DNA from: an uncultured Mollicutes bacterium
GTDB lineage: Bacteria; Bacillota_I; Bacilli_A; RFN20; CAG-826
Length of the DNA stretch: 64,000 bases
Reading direction: 5' to 3'
Assembly (NCBI GenBank): GCA_900539595.1
Contig: UQCQ01000010.1
Span: forward strand, 1-64,000
Part shown: positions 7,633-17,040 of the stretch, in pieces
Layout: each line of letters begins with the position of its first letter
Numbering within the stretch: position 1 is the first letter of the stretch
Notes under the pieces: model-generated
What the model was told of the DNA's origin: nothing
The model's input: only the letters and a program-made list of their open reading frames with translations
Databases searched by the model: none
Translations under genes and position numbers: made by a program

Positions 7633-10151
7633 AAAAGAAATCCACTTCCTTCATCTTAGCTCGTAGCGCTTTTCGTTCTCTCAAAAGCGGCATTGCTCAA
7701 TTTCTAAGTATTGTTGCCATCGGAGCGATCGCCGTGACTTTGTTTGTGGGCCTTGGAGCCAACGCGGATTCGTTTGAATCTCGAGTGGAAGAAGTCTATC
7801 AAAAAGGCCATTTACCCTCTTTGTGGTTGACAACGAAAAGCTACGATGAAGTAGATGAAGAAACTTTACAAGGAATTGTAGGAGATAGAGGGCAGGTAGA
7901 AGGACGAACCTATTTGCCTGCAATGATTGCAAAGAAAGATGTCTACTGTGTCACGATGCCCTCGTGGCCTACCGTGGATTGTCCTTATGATGTTATCACC
8001 CTTAATGATGCCCCCCTTTCTGATTCCTATCTACTTTTAGATAAGGAACTCCAACAAAAAGACGGAGAACAATACCCAGGGAAATTTAGCTTGGGGGAAG
8101 AAATTAATATTGCTTTTAATTTTTCCTCTTATCTCGATGACGAATCCAAGGTTTCCCTTGAAAAACTCAATAATCCGACTTTTCTTGCTCAAGGTGGGAC
8201 AAATGTTTTAGGAGAAAGCGAAATCGTTTTGAAAATGAAGGTTACGGGCTTCATGTCCTATCCAGAAAACATTACGAAATCGACGTATAACAGCTCCGTA
8301 TGCCTATTTTCCGACGCCTTGTTCCGGGAGACCTTTCATTCCTTGCTTCAAGCCAACTACCGACCTTTTATTTGCAATCTTATATTAAGTAAGCTTCCGG
8401 ATATGGTTTCTTTTTTCTCCGACTCCGAGGAAAGGTTTTTAAATCCCAACCAATATCTTATTAAGGCCAATGACGAAAAAGAAACCCCTCAAATTAAAAA
8501 AGACATTGAGCACTATTTTGATGGGAAGGAAAACAACAACCTCTATCTTCTTGCCGATCGAAATATCATGCCGTTTTATGCGACTCTGAACGCTGACGTA
8601 ACTCAGGCAAGGCAATTTACTTTCGTCTTTCCTGCGGTTTTCTTTTTAGTGGCGGTGCTAGTGATTTTAACGACACTTTCCCAGATGATCGTGAAGGAAC
8701 GGACCCAAATTGGAACGATGAAGGCGATTGGAGTAACTAATCGACAAATCTATGGGAACTACGAATTGATTTCCCTTTCCTTGGTATTCTTAGGGACATT
8801 AATTGGGGAAATTCTTGGGCCAATCATCGTACCGAAAATATTAGGAAATAAATATAACATTCTCTATGCGCTGCCATCTCCAAAGTATGTATTCCCTCTT
8901 TGGGAAGGGATAGCAACGGCACTCATCTTTTTGCTCGTCACCGCTTTAACGGCTTTCCTTGTCTGCCGAAAGACCATTCAGCTTCCACCCTCTCAATCGA
9001 TGCGACCGGAACCTCCGGATTTAAAATTGCGCCCTACCAAAAGAAAAGGACGGGGACGTGTATGCACTTTATCCATGAAAATGGCTTTGCGCAATATTCG
9101 TTTGGACAAGAAAAAATCTGTAATGGTTATCATGGGAATCCTTGGATGCACGGCTTTGCTTACTTGTGGTTTTGGGATTGAAGATACGGTATTACACGGC
9201 ATCGAAAGCGACATTAAGACGTTCCGTAATGACGATATTACCCTTACTTATTCCCGGCTTTTATCCTATTCCGAGGCCAAAGAGGGAATCACGGGCATGG
9301 AGGGAATCGTAGATTTGGAACCCACTCGTGCAAGCGCGTCCACCTTTTATGTTGCTGACGGGACACGGGTTACGCGCTCTTTAACCGTGTTAGCTCCTGA
9401 TACCACACATTTTGATTTCCGCTTCGACAAAAACGAAGTAGCGATGTCGACGAAAGCTGCGCGTTTGGCGGGAGCAAAAGTGGGGGACATATTAACTTTT
9501 GATTTTGATGGAAAAACCTATACTGCCCCCGTTGGATTGGTGTATGAGGCTTTCTATTTTCATGGAATCATGATTCACGCTGATTCCCCTTTCTTGGAGA
9601 GCGTGGACGTTAAATACAATGGAGCGTTGGTGGATTGCCAAAATGGTTACATCGAAAAGCTGGACAAGAAACTAGAAACCTTGAATTTTGTTAGTGAATC
9701 TCAAACCCAAAAAGAGTGGGAGGAATATATCGGAAGCACCTTGTCCTCGGTTTTGGTAATGACCAATGCCGTTAAGATTTTTGCCATTCTGCTCGCCCTT
9801 GTGGCTTTATATAACCTGTCCCTTCTTAATTTCCGCGAAAAAATACGCGAATTTGCAACTCTTAAAGTATTGGGCTTCCGAATCCGCGAAATCACTCTTT
9901 CCTTACTGACGGAAGCCATGGTCTTAACTTTAATTGGCGTGGCGTTTGGATTGGCATTAGGATATCCGTTCCTCTTAGGCGTTTTAGGCACAAACCAAGT
10001 AGAAGTGGTGGAGTATCTTTATTGGATTAAGCCCTTATCCTATGTTTATTCCTTCCTCCTTACCGCTATAGTAGTTTTGGCCATTAATTTTGTTTTAGCT
10101 CTTCGAATTCGTCATGTAAAAATGGTGGAATCCCTCAAAAGCGTGGAATAA
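7626..10151 (+). CDS. FtsX-family ABC transporter permease (two FtsX domains)
   Basis: About 841 residues. One membrane helix near residues 20-45, a large extracytoplasmic region (about 46-340), three helices forming the first FtsX domain (about 345-460), a basic linker, a helix near 505-530, a second extracytoplasmic region and a final three-helix FtsX domain (about 705-835). The motif GTMKAIGVTNRQI in the first domain and ATLKVLGFRIREI in the second are the coupling helices expected of this family. GGAGG at 7614-7618 is 7 bases before GTG 7626 and 10 before a second GTG at 7629; either could be used, and both overlap the ATPase stop. Works with the preceding ATPase in the membrane. Confidence 0.9.
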   Translation: MVKKKSTSFILARSAFRSLKSGIAQFLSIVAIGAIAVTLFVGLGANADSFESRVEEVYQKGHLPSLWLTTKSYDEVDEETLQGIVGDRGQVEGRTYLPAMIAKKDVYCVTMPSWPTVDCPYDVITLNDAPLSDSYLLLDKELQQKDGEQYPGKFSLGEEINIAFNFSSYLDDESKVSLEKLNNPTFLAQGGTNVLGESEIVLKMKVTGFMSYPENITKSTYNSSVCLFSDALFRETFHSLLQANYRPFICNLILSKLPDMVSFFSDSEERFLNPNQYLIKANDEKETPQIKKDIEHYFDGKENNNLYLLADRNIMPFYATLNADVTQARQFTFVFPAVFFLVAVLVILTTLSQMIVKERTQIGTMKAIGVTNRQIYGNYELISLSLVFLGTLIGEILGPIIVPKILGNKYNILYALPSPKYVFPLWEGIATALIFLLVTALTAFLVCRKTIQLPPSQSMRPEPPDLKLRPTKRKGRGRVCTLSMKMALRNIRLDKKKSVMVIMGILGCTALLTCGFGIEDTVLHGIESDIKTFRNDDITLTYSRLLSYSEAKEGITGMEGIVDLEPTRASASTFYVADGTRVTRSLTVLAPDTTHFDFRFDKNEVAMSTKAARLAGAKVGDILTFDFDGKTYTAPVGLVYEAFYFHGIMIHADSPFLESVDVKYNGALVDCQNGYIEKLDKKLETLNFVSESQTQKEWEEYIGSTLSSVLVMTNAVKIFAILLALVALYNLSLLNFREKIREFATLKVLGFRIREITLSLLTEAMVLTLIGVAFGLALGYPFLLGVLGTNQVEVVEYLYWIKPLSYVYSFLLTAIVVLAINFVLALRIRHVKMVESLKSVE

Positions 10152-10206
10152 ACAAAAAAATCTTGCCAAGAGAAATGCTTCATGCTTAAATTTGCGTTGC
10201 CGTAAT

Positions 10207-10281
10207 GGCCCCATGGTCAATCGGTTAAGACGGAACCCTCTCAAGGTTCAATGACTGGTTCGACTCCAGTTGGGGTCACCA
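10207..10281 (+). tRNA. tRNA-Glu (anticodon CTC)
   Basis: Acceptor GGCCCCA / TGGGGTC, anticodon stem GAACC/GGTTC around loop CTCTCAA (CTC), T loop TTCGACT, encoded CCA. Reads GAG; the TTC-anticodon tRNA-Glu is at 24444-24519. Confidence 0.95.
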
Positions 10282-10294
10282 AATAGGTGACTTA

Positions 10295-10323
10295 ACGCGT
10301 GTCTCGTGACACGCGTTTTTCTT
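10295..10323 (+). terminator. Terminator after tRNA-Glu
   Basis: Nine-base stem ACGCGTGTC / GACACGCGT with loop TCGT, then TTTTCTTT. Confidence 0.88.
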
Positions 10324-10416
10324 TGCCATGAAATTGAAAAAAATGTAAAAAAATCTTTTCATCGAAAATGGGAAGCGTAAAATTTGTCCGTTGTTTTTAG
10401 GAGTAAGGAGCTCATT

Positions 10417-12024
10417 ATGGCAAAATACATCTTCGTTACGGGCGGAGTCGTATCCTCGTTAGGCAAGGGGATATCCGCCGCTAGTTTAGGCATGCTTCTC
10501 AAAAGAAGAGGCCTAAAAGTCTTCATGATTAAATTCGATCCGTATCTCAATGTCGATCCCGGAACCATGTCCCCTTATCAACATGGAGAAGTATATGTAA
10601 CAGAAGATGGCGGTGAAACCGATTTGGACATCGGTCATTATGAACGTTGGGTGGATGAAAATTTCTCTAAGTTGTCTTCCGTTACCTCTGGCAAGGTTTA
10701 TAGCAGTGTTATTCAAAAAGAACGCCATGGCGATTATTTGGGCGGGTGCGTCCAAGTAGTTCCCCATATTACGGATGAGATCAAATCCCGTCTATATAAA
10801 GCCGCTAAACAAACCGGTGCGGACATTGTCATTGGGGAAATAGGCGGGACAGTAGGGGACATTGAGTCTCTTCCTTTCCTAGAAGCGATTCGCCAAGTCC
10901 GCCTCGAACTCGGCATCGAAAATACCTTCTTCCTGCATAATACCTTGGTGCCTTATCTTCGTACTTCCGGGGAAAGCAAAACCAAACCTACCCAGCATTC
11001 TACCAAAGAACTTGCAGGGCTAGGCATTCAGCCGGATGCTATTGTTCTTCGCAGCGAAGTTCCTTTGGATGAAGGAACCAAGAAGAAAGTTTCCTTATTC
11101 TGCAATATTCCCTATTCCGGCGTTTTTGAGGCGGATGATTGCCCCTGCATTTATGAATTGCCTTTACGCCTTCACGCCCAAGGAATCGATGAATATGTTG
11201 CCCGCCACTTTGGAATGAATCTCCCTCCGGTTCAACTTGTGGATTATGAAGAATTCGTGTCGAGAGTTCAAAAATTAAAAGGAGAAGTGACGATTGCTTT
11301 GGTTGGCAAATACGTCCAACTCCACGACGCTTATTTGTCTGTCCGTGAAGCTTTGCTCTCCGCGGGGTATGCTTATGGAGAAAAGGTTCATGTTCGTTGG
11401 ATTCAATCGGATAATATCCAAGAAAGCAACGTGGCAGAGATGCTAAAAGGTTGTGATGGTGTTTTGGTTCCTGGCGGATTTGGCCAACGCGGAACCGATG
11501 GCATGAAAATTGCGATTCGCTACGCCAGAGAAAATCAAGTGCCTTATCTTGGTATTTGCCTCGGCATGCAGTTAGCGACCATCGAATTCGCTGAAAATGT
11601 TTTGGGAATGAAGAAAGCCAACAGCACGGAATTTGATCCCCAAACCCCCTTCCCCGTTATCGATATTCTTCGCGATCAGTATCAAGGAATTGATATGGGT
11701 GGAACGTTGCGCTTAGGTGCTTATGATTGTGACGTGCAAGTGGATACCTTGGCCATGAAATGCTATGCTTCGCCTCGAATTCAAGAACGACATCGTCATC
11801 GCTATGAGTTCAACAAGGCTTATCAAAAAGATTTCGAAGACCACGGCATGGTTGTTTCGGGTATTAATCCAGAACTTCATGTTGCGGAAATTGTGGAATT
11901 AAAGAATCACCCCTTCTTTGTTGGCTGCCAATTCCATCCTGAATTCACTTCTCGCACGATGAAACCCAACCCCTTGTTCAAGGGATTTGTCCACGCCTCT
12001 ATCTTGCATAAAGAAGAAAAATAA
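10417..12024 (+). CDS. pyrG: CTP synthase
   Basis: Converts UTP to CTP with glutamine as amide donor. 535 residues, the exact usual length. Synthetase domain starts KYIFVTGGVVSSLGKG with the nucleotide-binding loop and contains IGEIGGTVGDIES; the C-terminal class I glutamine amidotransferase domain carries GGFGQRG, the nucleophile elbow YLGICLGMQ with catalytic Cys, and HPEFTSR with catalytic His and Glu. The frame opens upstream at 10384, but AAGGAG at 10405-10410 places the start at ATG 10417. The short leader lacks the G-rich start and attenuator hairpin known for B. subtilis pyrG, so that control mode is not visible. Monocistronic, bounded by terminators. Confidence 0.97.
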   Translation: MAKYIFVTGGVVSSLGKGISAASLGMLLKRRGLKVFMIKFDPYLNVDPGTMSPYQHGEVYVTEDGGETDLDIGHYERWVDENFSKLSSVTSGKVYSSVIQKERHGDYLGGCVQVVPHITDEIKSRLYKAAKQTGADIVIGEIGGTVGDIESLPFLEAIRQVRLELGIENTFFLHNTLVPYLRTSGESKTKPTQHSTKELAGLGIQPDAIVLRSEVPLDEGTKKKVSLFCNIPYSGVFEADDCPCIYELPLRLHAQGIDEYVARHFGMNLPPVQLVDYEEFVSRVQKLKGEVTIALVGKYVQLHDAYLSVREALLSAGYAYGEKVHVRWIQSDNIQESNVAEMLKGCDGVLVPGGFGQRGTDGMKIAIRYARENQVPYLGICLGMQLATIEFAENVLGMKKANSTEFDPQTPFPVIDILRDQYQGIDMGGTLRLGAYDCDVQVDTLAMKCYASPRIQERHRHRYEFNKAYQKDFEDHGMVVSGINPELHVAEIVELKNHPFFVGCQFHPEFTSRTMKPNPLFKGFVHASILHKEEK

Positions 12025-12045
12025 AGGGTACACCTATTTGTTTTC

Positions 12046-12072
12046 GCCCGATTTCGATAAGTCGGGCTTTTT
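12046..12072 (+). terminator. Terminator after pyrG
   Basis: Stem GCCCGA / TCGGGC with loop TTTCGATAAG, then TTTTT. Confidence 0.82.
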
Positions 12073-12119
12073 AATTGCTGCAGAGAAAGTTATATTGTGA
12101 CTGAGTGGGAGATATGCGT

Positions 12120-13124
12120 ATGAATCAGCCTAAATTTATTCAGCCCGGGGATCGAATTGCTTGGGTGGCCCCTTCTTTTGGGGTGACAACGGAGCCTTAT
12201 GAAACCCGAGCGGCGGTTGCAAAGAAGCAATGGGAGAAGATGGGGTATCAGGTTGAAGAAGGCGCTTGCGTTCACCGGAATGACGGAGTAGCTTCTAGCG
12301 CTTCGCCTGAAGAAAGAGCTCAGGAATGGATGGAAGCTTATTCTTCGGATTGCTCGTTGCTGCTTTCGGTTGGGGGTGGGGAAACGATGAATGAAATCTT
12401 GCCCTTCATCGATTTTGAAGCCATAAAACATATGCCTCCTAAATGGTTTATGGGTTTTTCTGATAATACGAATCTCACGTTTACCTTGGCTACATTATCC
12501 AACCTTGTGACGATTTATGGACCTTGTGCCCCGCAATTTTTCCAAAAGAAATTTCGTCTTTCGGAAAAAGACGCGATGGCTATGTTAAGAGGAGAAAAGC
12601 ATTTTGAGGGATACCCCAAATATTCCATTACTCATTCCAATCCTTTACATCCTTTATTGCCTTATCGATTGTCGCAAGCCAAGGTGATTACCCCCTCTAA
12701 CTATCGGGGTCCGTTTACGGGGACTTTCTTAGGCGGCTGTCTTGATTGCTTGGTTGGCCTGTGTGGAACGAAATACGACCGCGTAAAAGAATTTGAGGAA
12801 GAACATCCTGAAGGAATCATTTGGTTTTTGGAAGCTTGCGATTTATCTCCTTTAGGAATTCGCAGAGCCCTGTTTCAGTTAAAAGAAGCGGGGTGGTTCA
12901 ACAATGCAATCGGCTTCTTAGTGGGAAGGCCTCTTTGCATGAAACAAGAGCTTTTTGGCGTAACCCCTCATTCTGCTGTAATGGATATTTTGGGAGATTT
13001 GGGATGTCCGATTTTGCTCGATGTAGACCTTGGACATATTTCTCCTTCAATGCCTTTTAAGACGGGCGCAAGGGGGACGGTATCCTTTGTTGATGGAAAT
13101 CTTGTGATAGATTACGCGAAATAG
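12120..13124 (+). CDS. LD-carboxypeptidase (peptidase S66 family)
   Basis: Family members remove the terminal D-alanine from muropeptide tetrapeptides (LdcA) or cleave microcin C (MccF). The 334-residue protein shows the S66 layout: PGDRIAWVAPSFG at the start, the nucleophile in WFMGFSDNTNL, the catalytic Glu in IIWFLEACDLSP and the His in DVDLGHISPSMPFKTGA. Length and the FMGFSDNT motif fit the MccF/YocD branch slightly better than E. coli LdcA, so the substrate is open. Three ATG/GTG starts are in frame (12105, 12114, 12120); GGGAG at 12107-12111 is 8 bases before 12120, so I use that. A cyclophilin gene follows at 32 bases. Confidence 0.88.
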   Translation: MNQPKFIQPGDRIAWVAPSFGVTTEPYETRAAVAKKQWEKMGYQVEEGACVHRNDGVASSASPEERAQEWMEAYSSDCSLLLSVGGGETMNEILPFIDFEAIKHMPPKWFMGFSDNTNLTFTLATLSNLVTIYGPCAPQFFQKKFRLSEKDAMAMLRGEKHFEGYPKYSITHSNPLHPLLPYRLSQAKVITPSNYRGPFTGTFLGGCLDCLVGLCGTKYDRVKEFEEEHPEGIIWFLEACDLSPLGIRRALFQLKEAGWFNNAIGFLVGRPLCMKQELFGVTPHSAVMDILGDLGCPILLDVDLGHISPSMPFKTGARGTVSFVDGNLVIDYAK

Positions 13125-13156
13125 CGTATAGTAACGAATCGAAGAGAGGACAAAAA

Positions 13157-13630
13157 ATGATTATTCTTCACATTAAAGACTACGGCGATATCCAGTTGGA
13201 GTTGGACCATCAATCTGCCCCAATCACTTGCCAAAATTTTGAGGAGCTTGTTAAAAAAGGGTTTTATGATGGCCTTACGTTCCACCGCATCATCAAAGGA
13301 TTCATGATTCAGGGTGGTGACCCGGAAGGAACTGGATGTGGCGGAAGTGGCAAAGAAATCCTAGGCGAGTTTAAAGCCAATGGGGTTAACAATACAATTT
13401 CCCATAAACGTGGTGTAATTTCTATGGCCCGTTCTCAGTGGTTTAACTCTGCTAGCAGCCAATTCTTCATCTGCGATGCTAACGATGAATTCTTGGATGG
13501 TCAATACGCCGCTTTTGGGCACGTAGTTCAAGGGATGGAAGTCGTAGATAAAATTGCTTCCACGAAGACCGACAGAAACGATCGCCCCCTACAAAAAGTG
13601 GTTATTGAAAAAGCGGAATTCGTTGCCTAA
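13157..13630 (+). CDS. Peptidyl-prolyl cis-trans isomerase, cyclophilin type
   Basis: Proline isomerase of 157 residues with no signal peptide, so cytoplasmic. Cyclophilin signatures: FHRIIKGFMIQGGDPEGTG (catalytic Arg and the Phe/Met/Gln pocket), GVISMAR and SQFFI, then DGQYAAFGHVVQGM. Single-domain prokaryotic short form with compact loops. Ribosome site GAGAGGA is 6 bases upstream. Probably co-transcribed with the carboxypeptidase; a terminator follows. Confidence 0.95.
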   Translation: MIILHIKDYGDIQLELDHQSAPITCQNFEELVKKGFYDGLTFHRIIKGFMIQGGDPEGTGCGGSGKEILGEFKANGVNNTISHKRGVISMARSQWFNSASSQFFICDANDEFLDGQYAAFGHVVQGMEVVDKIASTKTDRNDRPLQKVVIEKAEFVA

Positions 13631-13651
13631 TTTTCTGTTTTAATCCATGGA

Positions 13652-13680
13652 AATGAGCTTTTCCGGCTCATTTTTTCTTT
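13652..13680 (+). terminator. Terminator after the cyclophilin gene
   Basis: Stem AATGAGC / GCTCATT with a TTTTCCG loop, then TTTTC and more T. Confidence 0.8.
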
Positions 13681-13700
13681 TCATTTTTGATAAATTAATT

Positions 13701-13743
13701 GTGCAAAAACCTAATATATTTCTATTTTATTGCGTTTTTGCAC
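13701..13743. repeat. Perfect 10-base inverted repeat upstream of a promoter
   Basis: GTGCAAAAAC at 13701-13710 is mirrored by GTTTTTGCAC at 13734-13743 with a 23-base AT-rich spacer. It ends 13 bases before the -35 element of the next promoter and is followed by GTTTTTT. It could be a long-loop terminator or, by its position, an operator. Confidence 0.6.
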
Positions 13744-13756
13744 GTTTTTTAAAGGC

Positions 13757-13785
13757 TTTACGCGCACGCAAGAGAACTATATAAT
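13757..13785 (+). promoter_or_regulatory. Promoter of the repeat-bearing membrane protein gene
   Basis: TTTACG and perfect TATAAT with a 17-base spacer, 28 bases before the ATG at 13813. Confidence 0.7.
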
Positions 13786-13812
13786 TTGCCAAAGCCAAGT
13801 GTTGGAGGAAGT

Positions 13813-15882
13813 ATGAAAAAATCATCTCTAATTTTATCTCTAGTGGGCTTCGGAATTTCTATTTTCGCGATGTGCCTACTTTTCCTGATTCCGTTATTCA
13901 TGGGCCCGGATGCTCTTTACACCTTGACGGGGCTTGGCTCCCGATTTGGGGAACTTTTTAAAGGCCTATTTTCCTTCCCCAACGTTCAATTTATCCAAGT
14001 GCTTTGGCTGGTTGTCTTTGTCATTTTATTGTGTTTTTGGATTGCTGGGATTGTCGTTGCCTCTTTGCGGAAGAGAAAAGCCGCCATTGGAGGATTGATT
14101 CTATTCCTGGTTGAATTCTTAACCTTTCTATTTTTTTGCGCTTTGGCCTTCCAACCTGGATGGGATTTAACCAAAGAACCATTTTGGGCTCTTGGATCGA
14201 ACTTCTCCTCTCTGGCAGACAGTTTCTCTTCTTGGGGGCCTTATGGTTTAGTTGGCCTTGTCATCTATGCTAAAAAGGCTCATCTATTGGGCAATGGATG
14301 GACCGTGTTTATATTGGTAAGCGTTTTGCTTGGCATATTCGGCTTCCTTCTTTCTTCTATCGGTTACGTCATTGATATGTCCGCTTCTGGAAAGGAGAAA
14401 ATTCGTCCGAAGGCAAAACCTGCCGCTGCTTCTAAGCCAGAGGTGTCTGCCGCCGGCCCCTCCGTTATTATTGTTCATGACGATGAAGCAAGCGTCCCTA
14501 ATGAGGATAAGGAAAAGGACCATTCGAAGCCTGCTGTTGAATCTTCCTCCACCATTCCCGCCTCTACTTTCACGCCGAACCCTAGTGGAATTCAGGGGCC
14601 TCTTCTTGTCCAATATATCAATACCTATTCTCCTGATGCTACGGCCAGCCCTAAGCCATCTTCCTCCACCGTTCCTGTTTCTGAAATTCAAGGAGCTATC
14701 TCGGGAGAAAAACCTTTAAGCGCGGAAGACGTCCGCAAGATTGTGCGCGAAGAACTTTTGCCGAAGGAAGAAAAGCAGCCCGTTATCATTTCGGTTCCTT
14801 CTCCCATTAATTCAAAAGAGGAAAAACCGTTAAGCGCGGAAGATGTTCGCAAGATTATTTCCGAAGAACTACGGAAGAATCACGATGCTGGTAAAGAGGG
14901 TGATATCATCATCGAGGATGAAAGCAAGCCTGCCCCAAGCGTTTTAACCGAAGCGGATGTCCGTTCTATTATTGCCGAGGCAAAATTAACCCCGGCACCT
15001 GTTGAAAAACCGATCGAAGTTCCAACAAAAGAGGAACAGTCTTTAAAAGCGGAAGATATTCGCAAAATGATTTCCGAAGAAATTCATAAAGCAATCCCTG
15101 TCGAGAAGTCTCTAGACCCAAAACCCGGCCTCACTGCAGAAGACATTCGAGGAATCATGAAAGAAGAATTTGATCGGAGAGATAGCAAGAGTCGCGAAAC
15201 TCTTACCGCGGCTTCTGTTCGACAAATCATCCGCCAAGAAATGAAAGATGTACCTCCGTTAGCCGATACGAAAGTTCAACCAATTACCGTGGTTCTTTCC
15301 TCCTCCGCGGATAAGCCGGTGGAGGTAGCAAAGGAAATAAAAGAAGAACCTGCCCCTGCCCCTAAGGAAGAAAAAGAAGATGTCTCGAAGCCTCGCGTGG
15401 TTGGCGCCGTGAATCCCGATTTGCCTCCCCACGATAAAATCATTCGTATTCCGTTCCAAACCCGAATGAAATCCGCTGAACCCAGCATGGCGAAAAATTA
15501 CAATGAATTGAAATCGGAAATTATGTCTTACGGGGTGAAGAGCCGAATTTCCAACAAAGGGGATACCTTCCGCTTGCACAAAGTCACCTTTGTTCGCATT
15601 ACTGTTGCTGGCAAAGCCTTAAAGCTCTATTTTGCTTTAAATCCCAAAGACTATGCGAATTCTCCACTTCCCATTCAGGATGTAAGCCATAAGAAGGTTT
15701 ACGCAGATATCCCTCTCGTATTCAAGGTGAAGAGTGACCTTTCGATGAAGCGAGCGAAGGATTTGATCTCCGATGTCATGAAGAAAAATGGTTTGAAGCA
15801 AGGAACGGTAGAAACCAAAAATTGGATTGATGAAATTTCAGAGCCGGATACCGAAACCATGGATGATTCGGACGAAGACTAA
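13813..15882 (+). CDS. Membrane protein with six AEDVRKIIREE-type repeats
   Basis: 689 residues, unrecognised as a whole. Four to five membrane helices occupy about residues 8-200. A long proline/alanine/lysine-rich linker follows. Six copies of a helical motif of the form L-(S/T)-A-E-D-(V/I)-R-K-I-I-x-E-E lie at about residues 301-477, separated by 20-40 residue acidic spacers. The C-terminal domain (about 545-670) contains LHKVTFVRITVAGKALKLYF and KVYADIPLVFKVKSD, a pattern I recall from unnamed C-terminal domains in other Firmicutes. GGAGG is 4 bases before the ATG; an upstream in-frame TTG at 13786 lies at the promoter and is rejected. It has its own promoter and terminator. Role unknown. 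Confidence 0.8.
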   Translation: MKKSSLILSLVGFGISIFAMCLLFLIPLFMGPDALYTLTGLGSRFGELFKGLFSFPNVQFIQVLWLVVFVILLCFWIAGIVVASLRKRKAAIGGLILFLVEFLTFLFFCALAFQPGWDLTKEPFWALGSNFSSLADSFSSWGPYGLVGLVIYAKKAHLLGNGWTVFILVSVLLGIFGFLLSSIGYVIDMSASGKEKIRPKAKPAAASKPEVSAAGPSVIIVHDDEASVPNEDKEKDHSKPAVESSSTIPASTFTPNPSGIQGPLLVQYINTYSPDATASPKPSSSTVPVSEIQGAISGEKPLSAEDVRKIVREELLPKEEKQPVIISVPSPINSKEEKPLSAEDVRKIISEELRKNHDAGKEGDIIIEDESKPAPSVLTEADVRSIIAEAKLTPAPVEKPIEVPTKEEQSLKAEDIRKMISEEIHKAIPVEKSLDPKPGLTAEDIRGIMKEEFDRRDSKSRETLTAASVRQIIRQEMKDVPPLADTKVQPITVVLSSSADKPVEVAKEIKEEPAPAPKEEKEDVSKPRVVGAVNPDLPPHDKIIRIPFQTRMKSAEPSMAKNYNELKSEIMSYGVKSRISNKGDTFRLHKVTFVRITVAGKALKLYFALNPKDYANSPLPIQDVSHKKVYADIPLVFKVKSDLSMKRAKDLISDVMKKNGLKQGTVETKNWIDEISEPDTETMDDSDED

Positions 15883-15896
15883 TTCCTTATATTTAT

Positions 15897-15921
15897 GCGG
15901 GCTGTCGAGCCCGCTTTTTTT
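15897..15921 (+). terminator. Terminator after the repeat protein gene
   Basis: Stem GCGGGCT / AGCCCGC with tetraloop GTCG, then seven T. Confidence 0.9.
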
Positions 15922-16017
15922 ATTCCGTAGACGGTGTAAAAGAAGCACCTCTTTATATTTTTCTAGAAATTTGCTAATATCTTCGGGCTGAATTTTCGGC
16001 GGAAAGGAAGTGGTTGG

Positions 16018-17040
16018 ATGGATCTCCCTGATTGGGCTAGTATCATCCTGCTACTTTTCTTCTTGTTGATGAGCGCATTCTATAGCGCTACTGAAACAGC
16101 CTTTGCTTGCCTAAATAAATATAAGTTCCAAATCGAAGCCGAAGATGGAAAGACTTCCTCGAAGCTAATCGTAAAGTTATACGAGCACTTTGAAACTACT
16201 TTAATCACCGTTTTAATTGGGAATAACCTGTTTGCGGTTTTGATATCCACGGTATCCACGTTTTTATTCTTGCATTTGTTTCACGGCATCTTAAATGATT
16301 CCGTGGTATCCCTAATCGCTTCCATTATCATGGCGATTATTACTTTTATGTTTGGCGACACCATTCCTAAGTTCGTAGCTAAAAGGGCTCCGAACATTGT
16401 GGCGAGAATTGTAGCTTTCCCAACAGCATTCTTTGTCATTTTATTCTTTCCAATTTCTCTTGTTTTTCGTGGATTTGAATGGCTAACGCGTAAAATTTTC
16501 CGTGCAAAACCCGAGGCAGATTTTACAGATGAGGATTTTGCGCAGGAAATTGAGAGGAAGGAGAAAGAAGGGGAACTGGAAGAAAACGAATCGGATATTA
16601 TTGTCAATTCAATCGACTTTGGAGATACGGCAATCCGCGAAGTTCTCACTCCGTTGAGCCGTATGACCATGCTGAATGGCGAAAAGCTCACCACGAAAGC
16701 TGTTATTGAATTCTTGAAGAAATGCCCCTATTCGCGCATTCCGATTTATTATCAAACGCCGGATCGCATGATTGGCGTTCTTGTTGTTAAAAACTTCCTA
16801 GCCGCTTACTTGCACGATCCTAGCGTTTCCTATTTGCCTTATGTGCAAAAGCCTTATTTTGTTAAACCGAACGTTAAAATCGATGACCTAATTGATGGCT
16901 TTAGAGAGAACCACACTCAAATTGCTCTTGTTCGCAAAGACAAGAAAATAATCGGTATGGTGACTACCGAAGACGTACTGGAAGAATTAGTTGGTAACAT
17001 CGGCGAGAATACTGCCCCACTTCAGGAGGGAAAGAAATGA
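16018..17040 (+). CDS. CNNM-domain / CBS-pair membrane protein (short form)
   Basis: Hemolysin-C/CorB-like family implicated in Mg2+ (or other divalent cation) transport. The 340-residue protein has a DUF21/CNNM domain with about four helices (residues 8-28, 60-85, 95-118, 130-155), including SAFYSATETAFACLNKYK and IGNNLFAVLIST, then a CBS pair (about 195-330) with the VLTPLSRM and MVTTEDVLEELVG segments. It stops right after the second CBS motif and lacks the C-terminal CorC_HlyC domain that the next gene has. Ribosome site AAGGAAG; the stop overlaps the next start (ATGA). The pair may form a heteromer. Confidence 0.9.
   Translation: MDLPDWASIILLLFFLLMSAFYSATETAFACLNKYKFQIEAEDGKTSSKLIVKLYEHFETTLITVLIGNNLFAVLISTVSTFLFLHLFHGILNDSVVSLIASIIMAIITFMFGDTIPKFVAKRAPNIVARIVAFPTAFFVILFFPISLVFRGFEWLTRKIFRAKPEADFTDEDFAQEIERKEKEGELEENESDIIVNSIDFGDTAIREVLTPLSRMTMLNGEKLTTKAVIEFLKKCPYSRIPIYYQTPDRMIGVLVVKNFLAAYLHDPSVSYLPYVQKPYFVKPNVKIDDLIDGFRENHTQIALVRKDKKIIGMVTTEDVLEELVGNIGENTAPLQEGKK

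Noticed and set aside
10324..10416. A pyrG attenuator like that of Bacillus
   Set aside because: The leader lacks a GGG-type start and any hairpin with a T run between promoter and gene.
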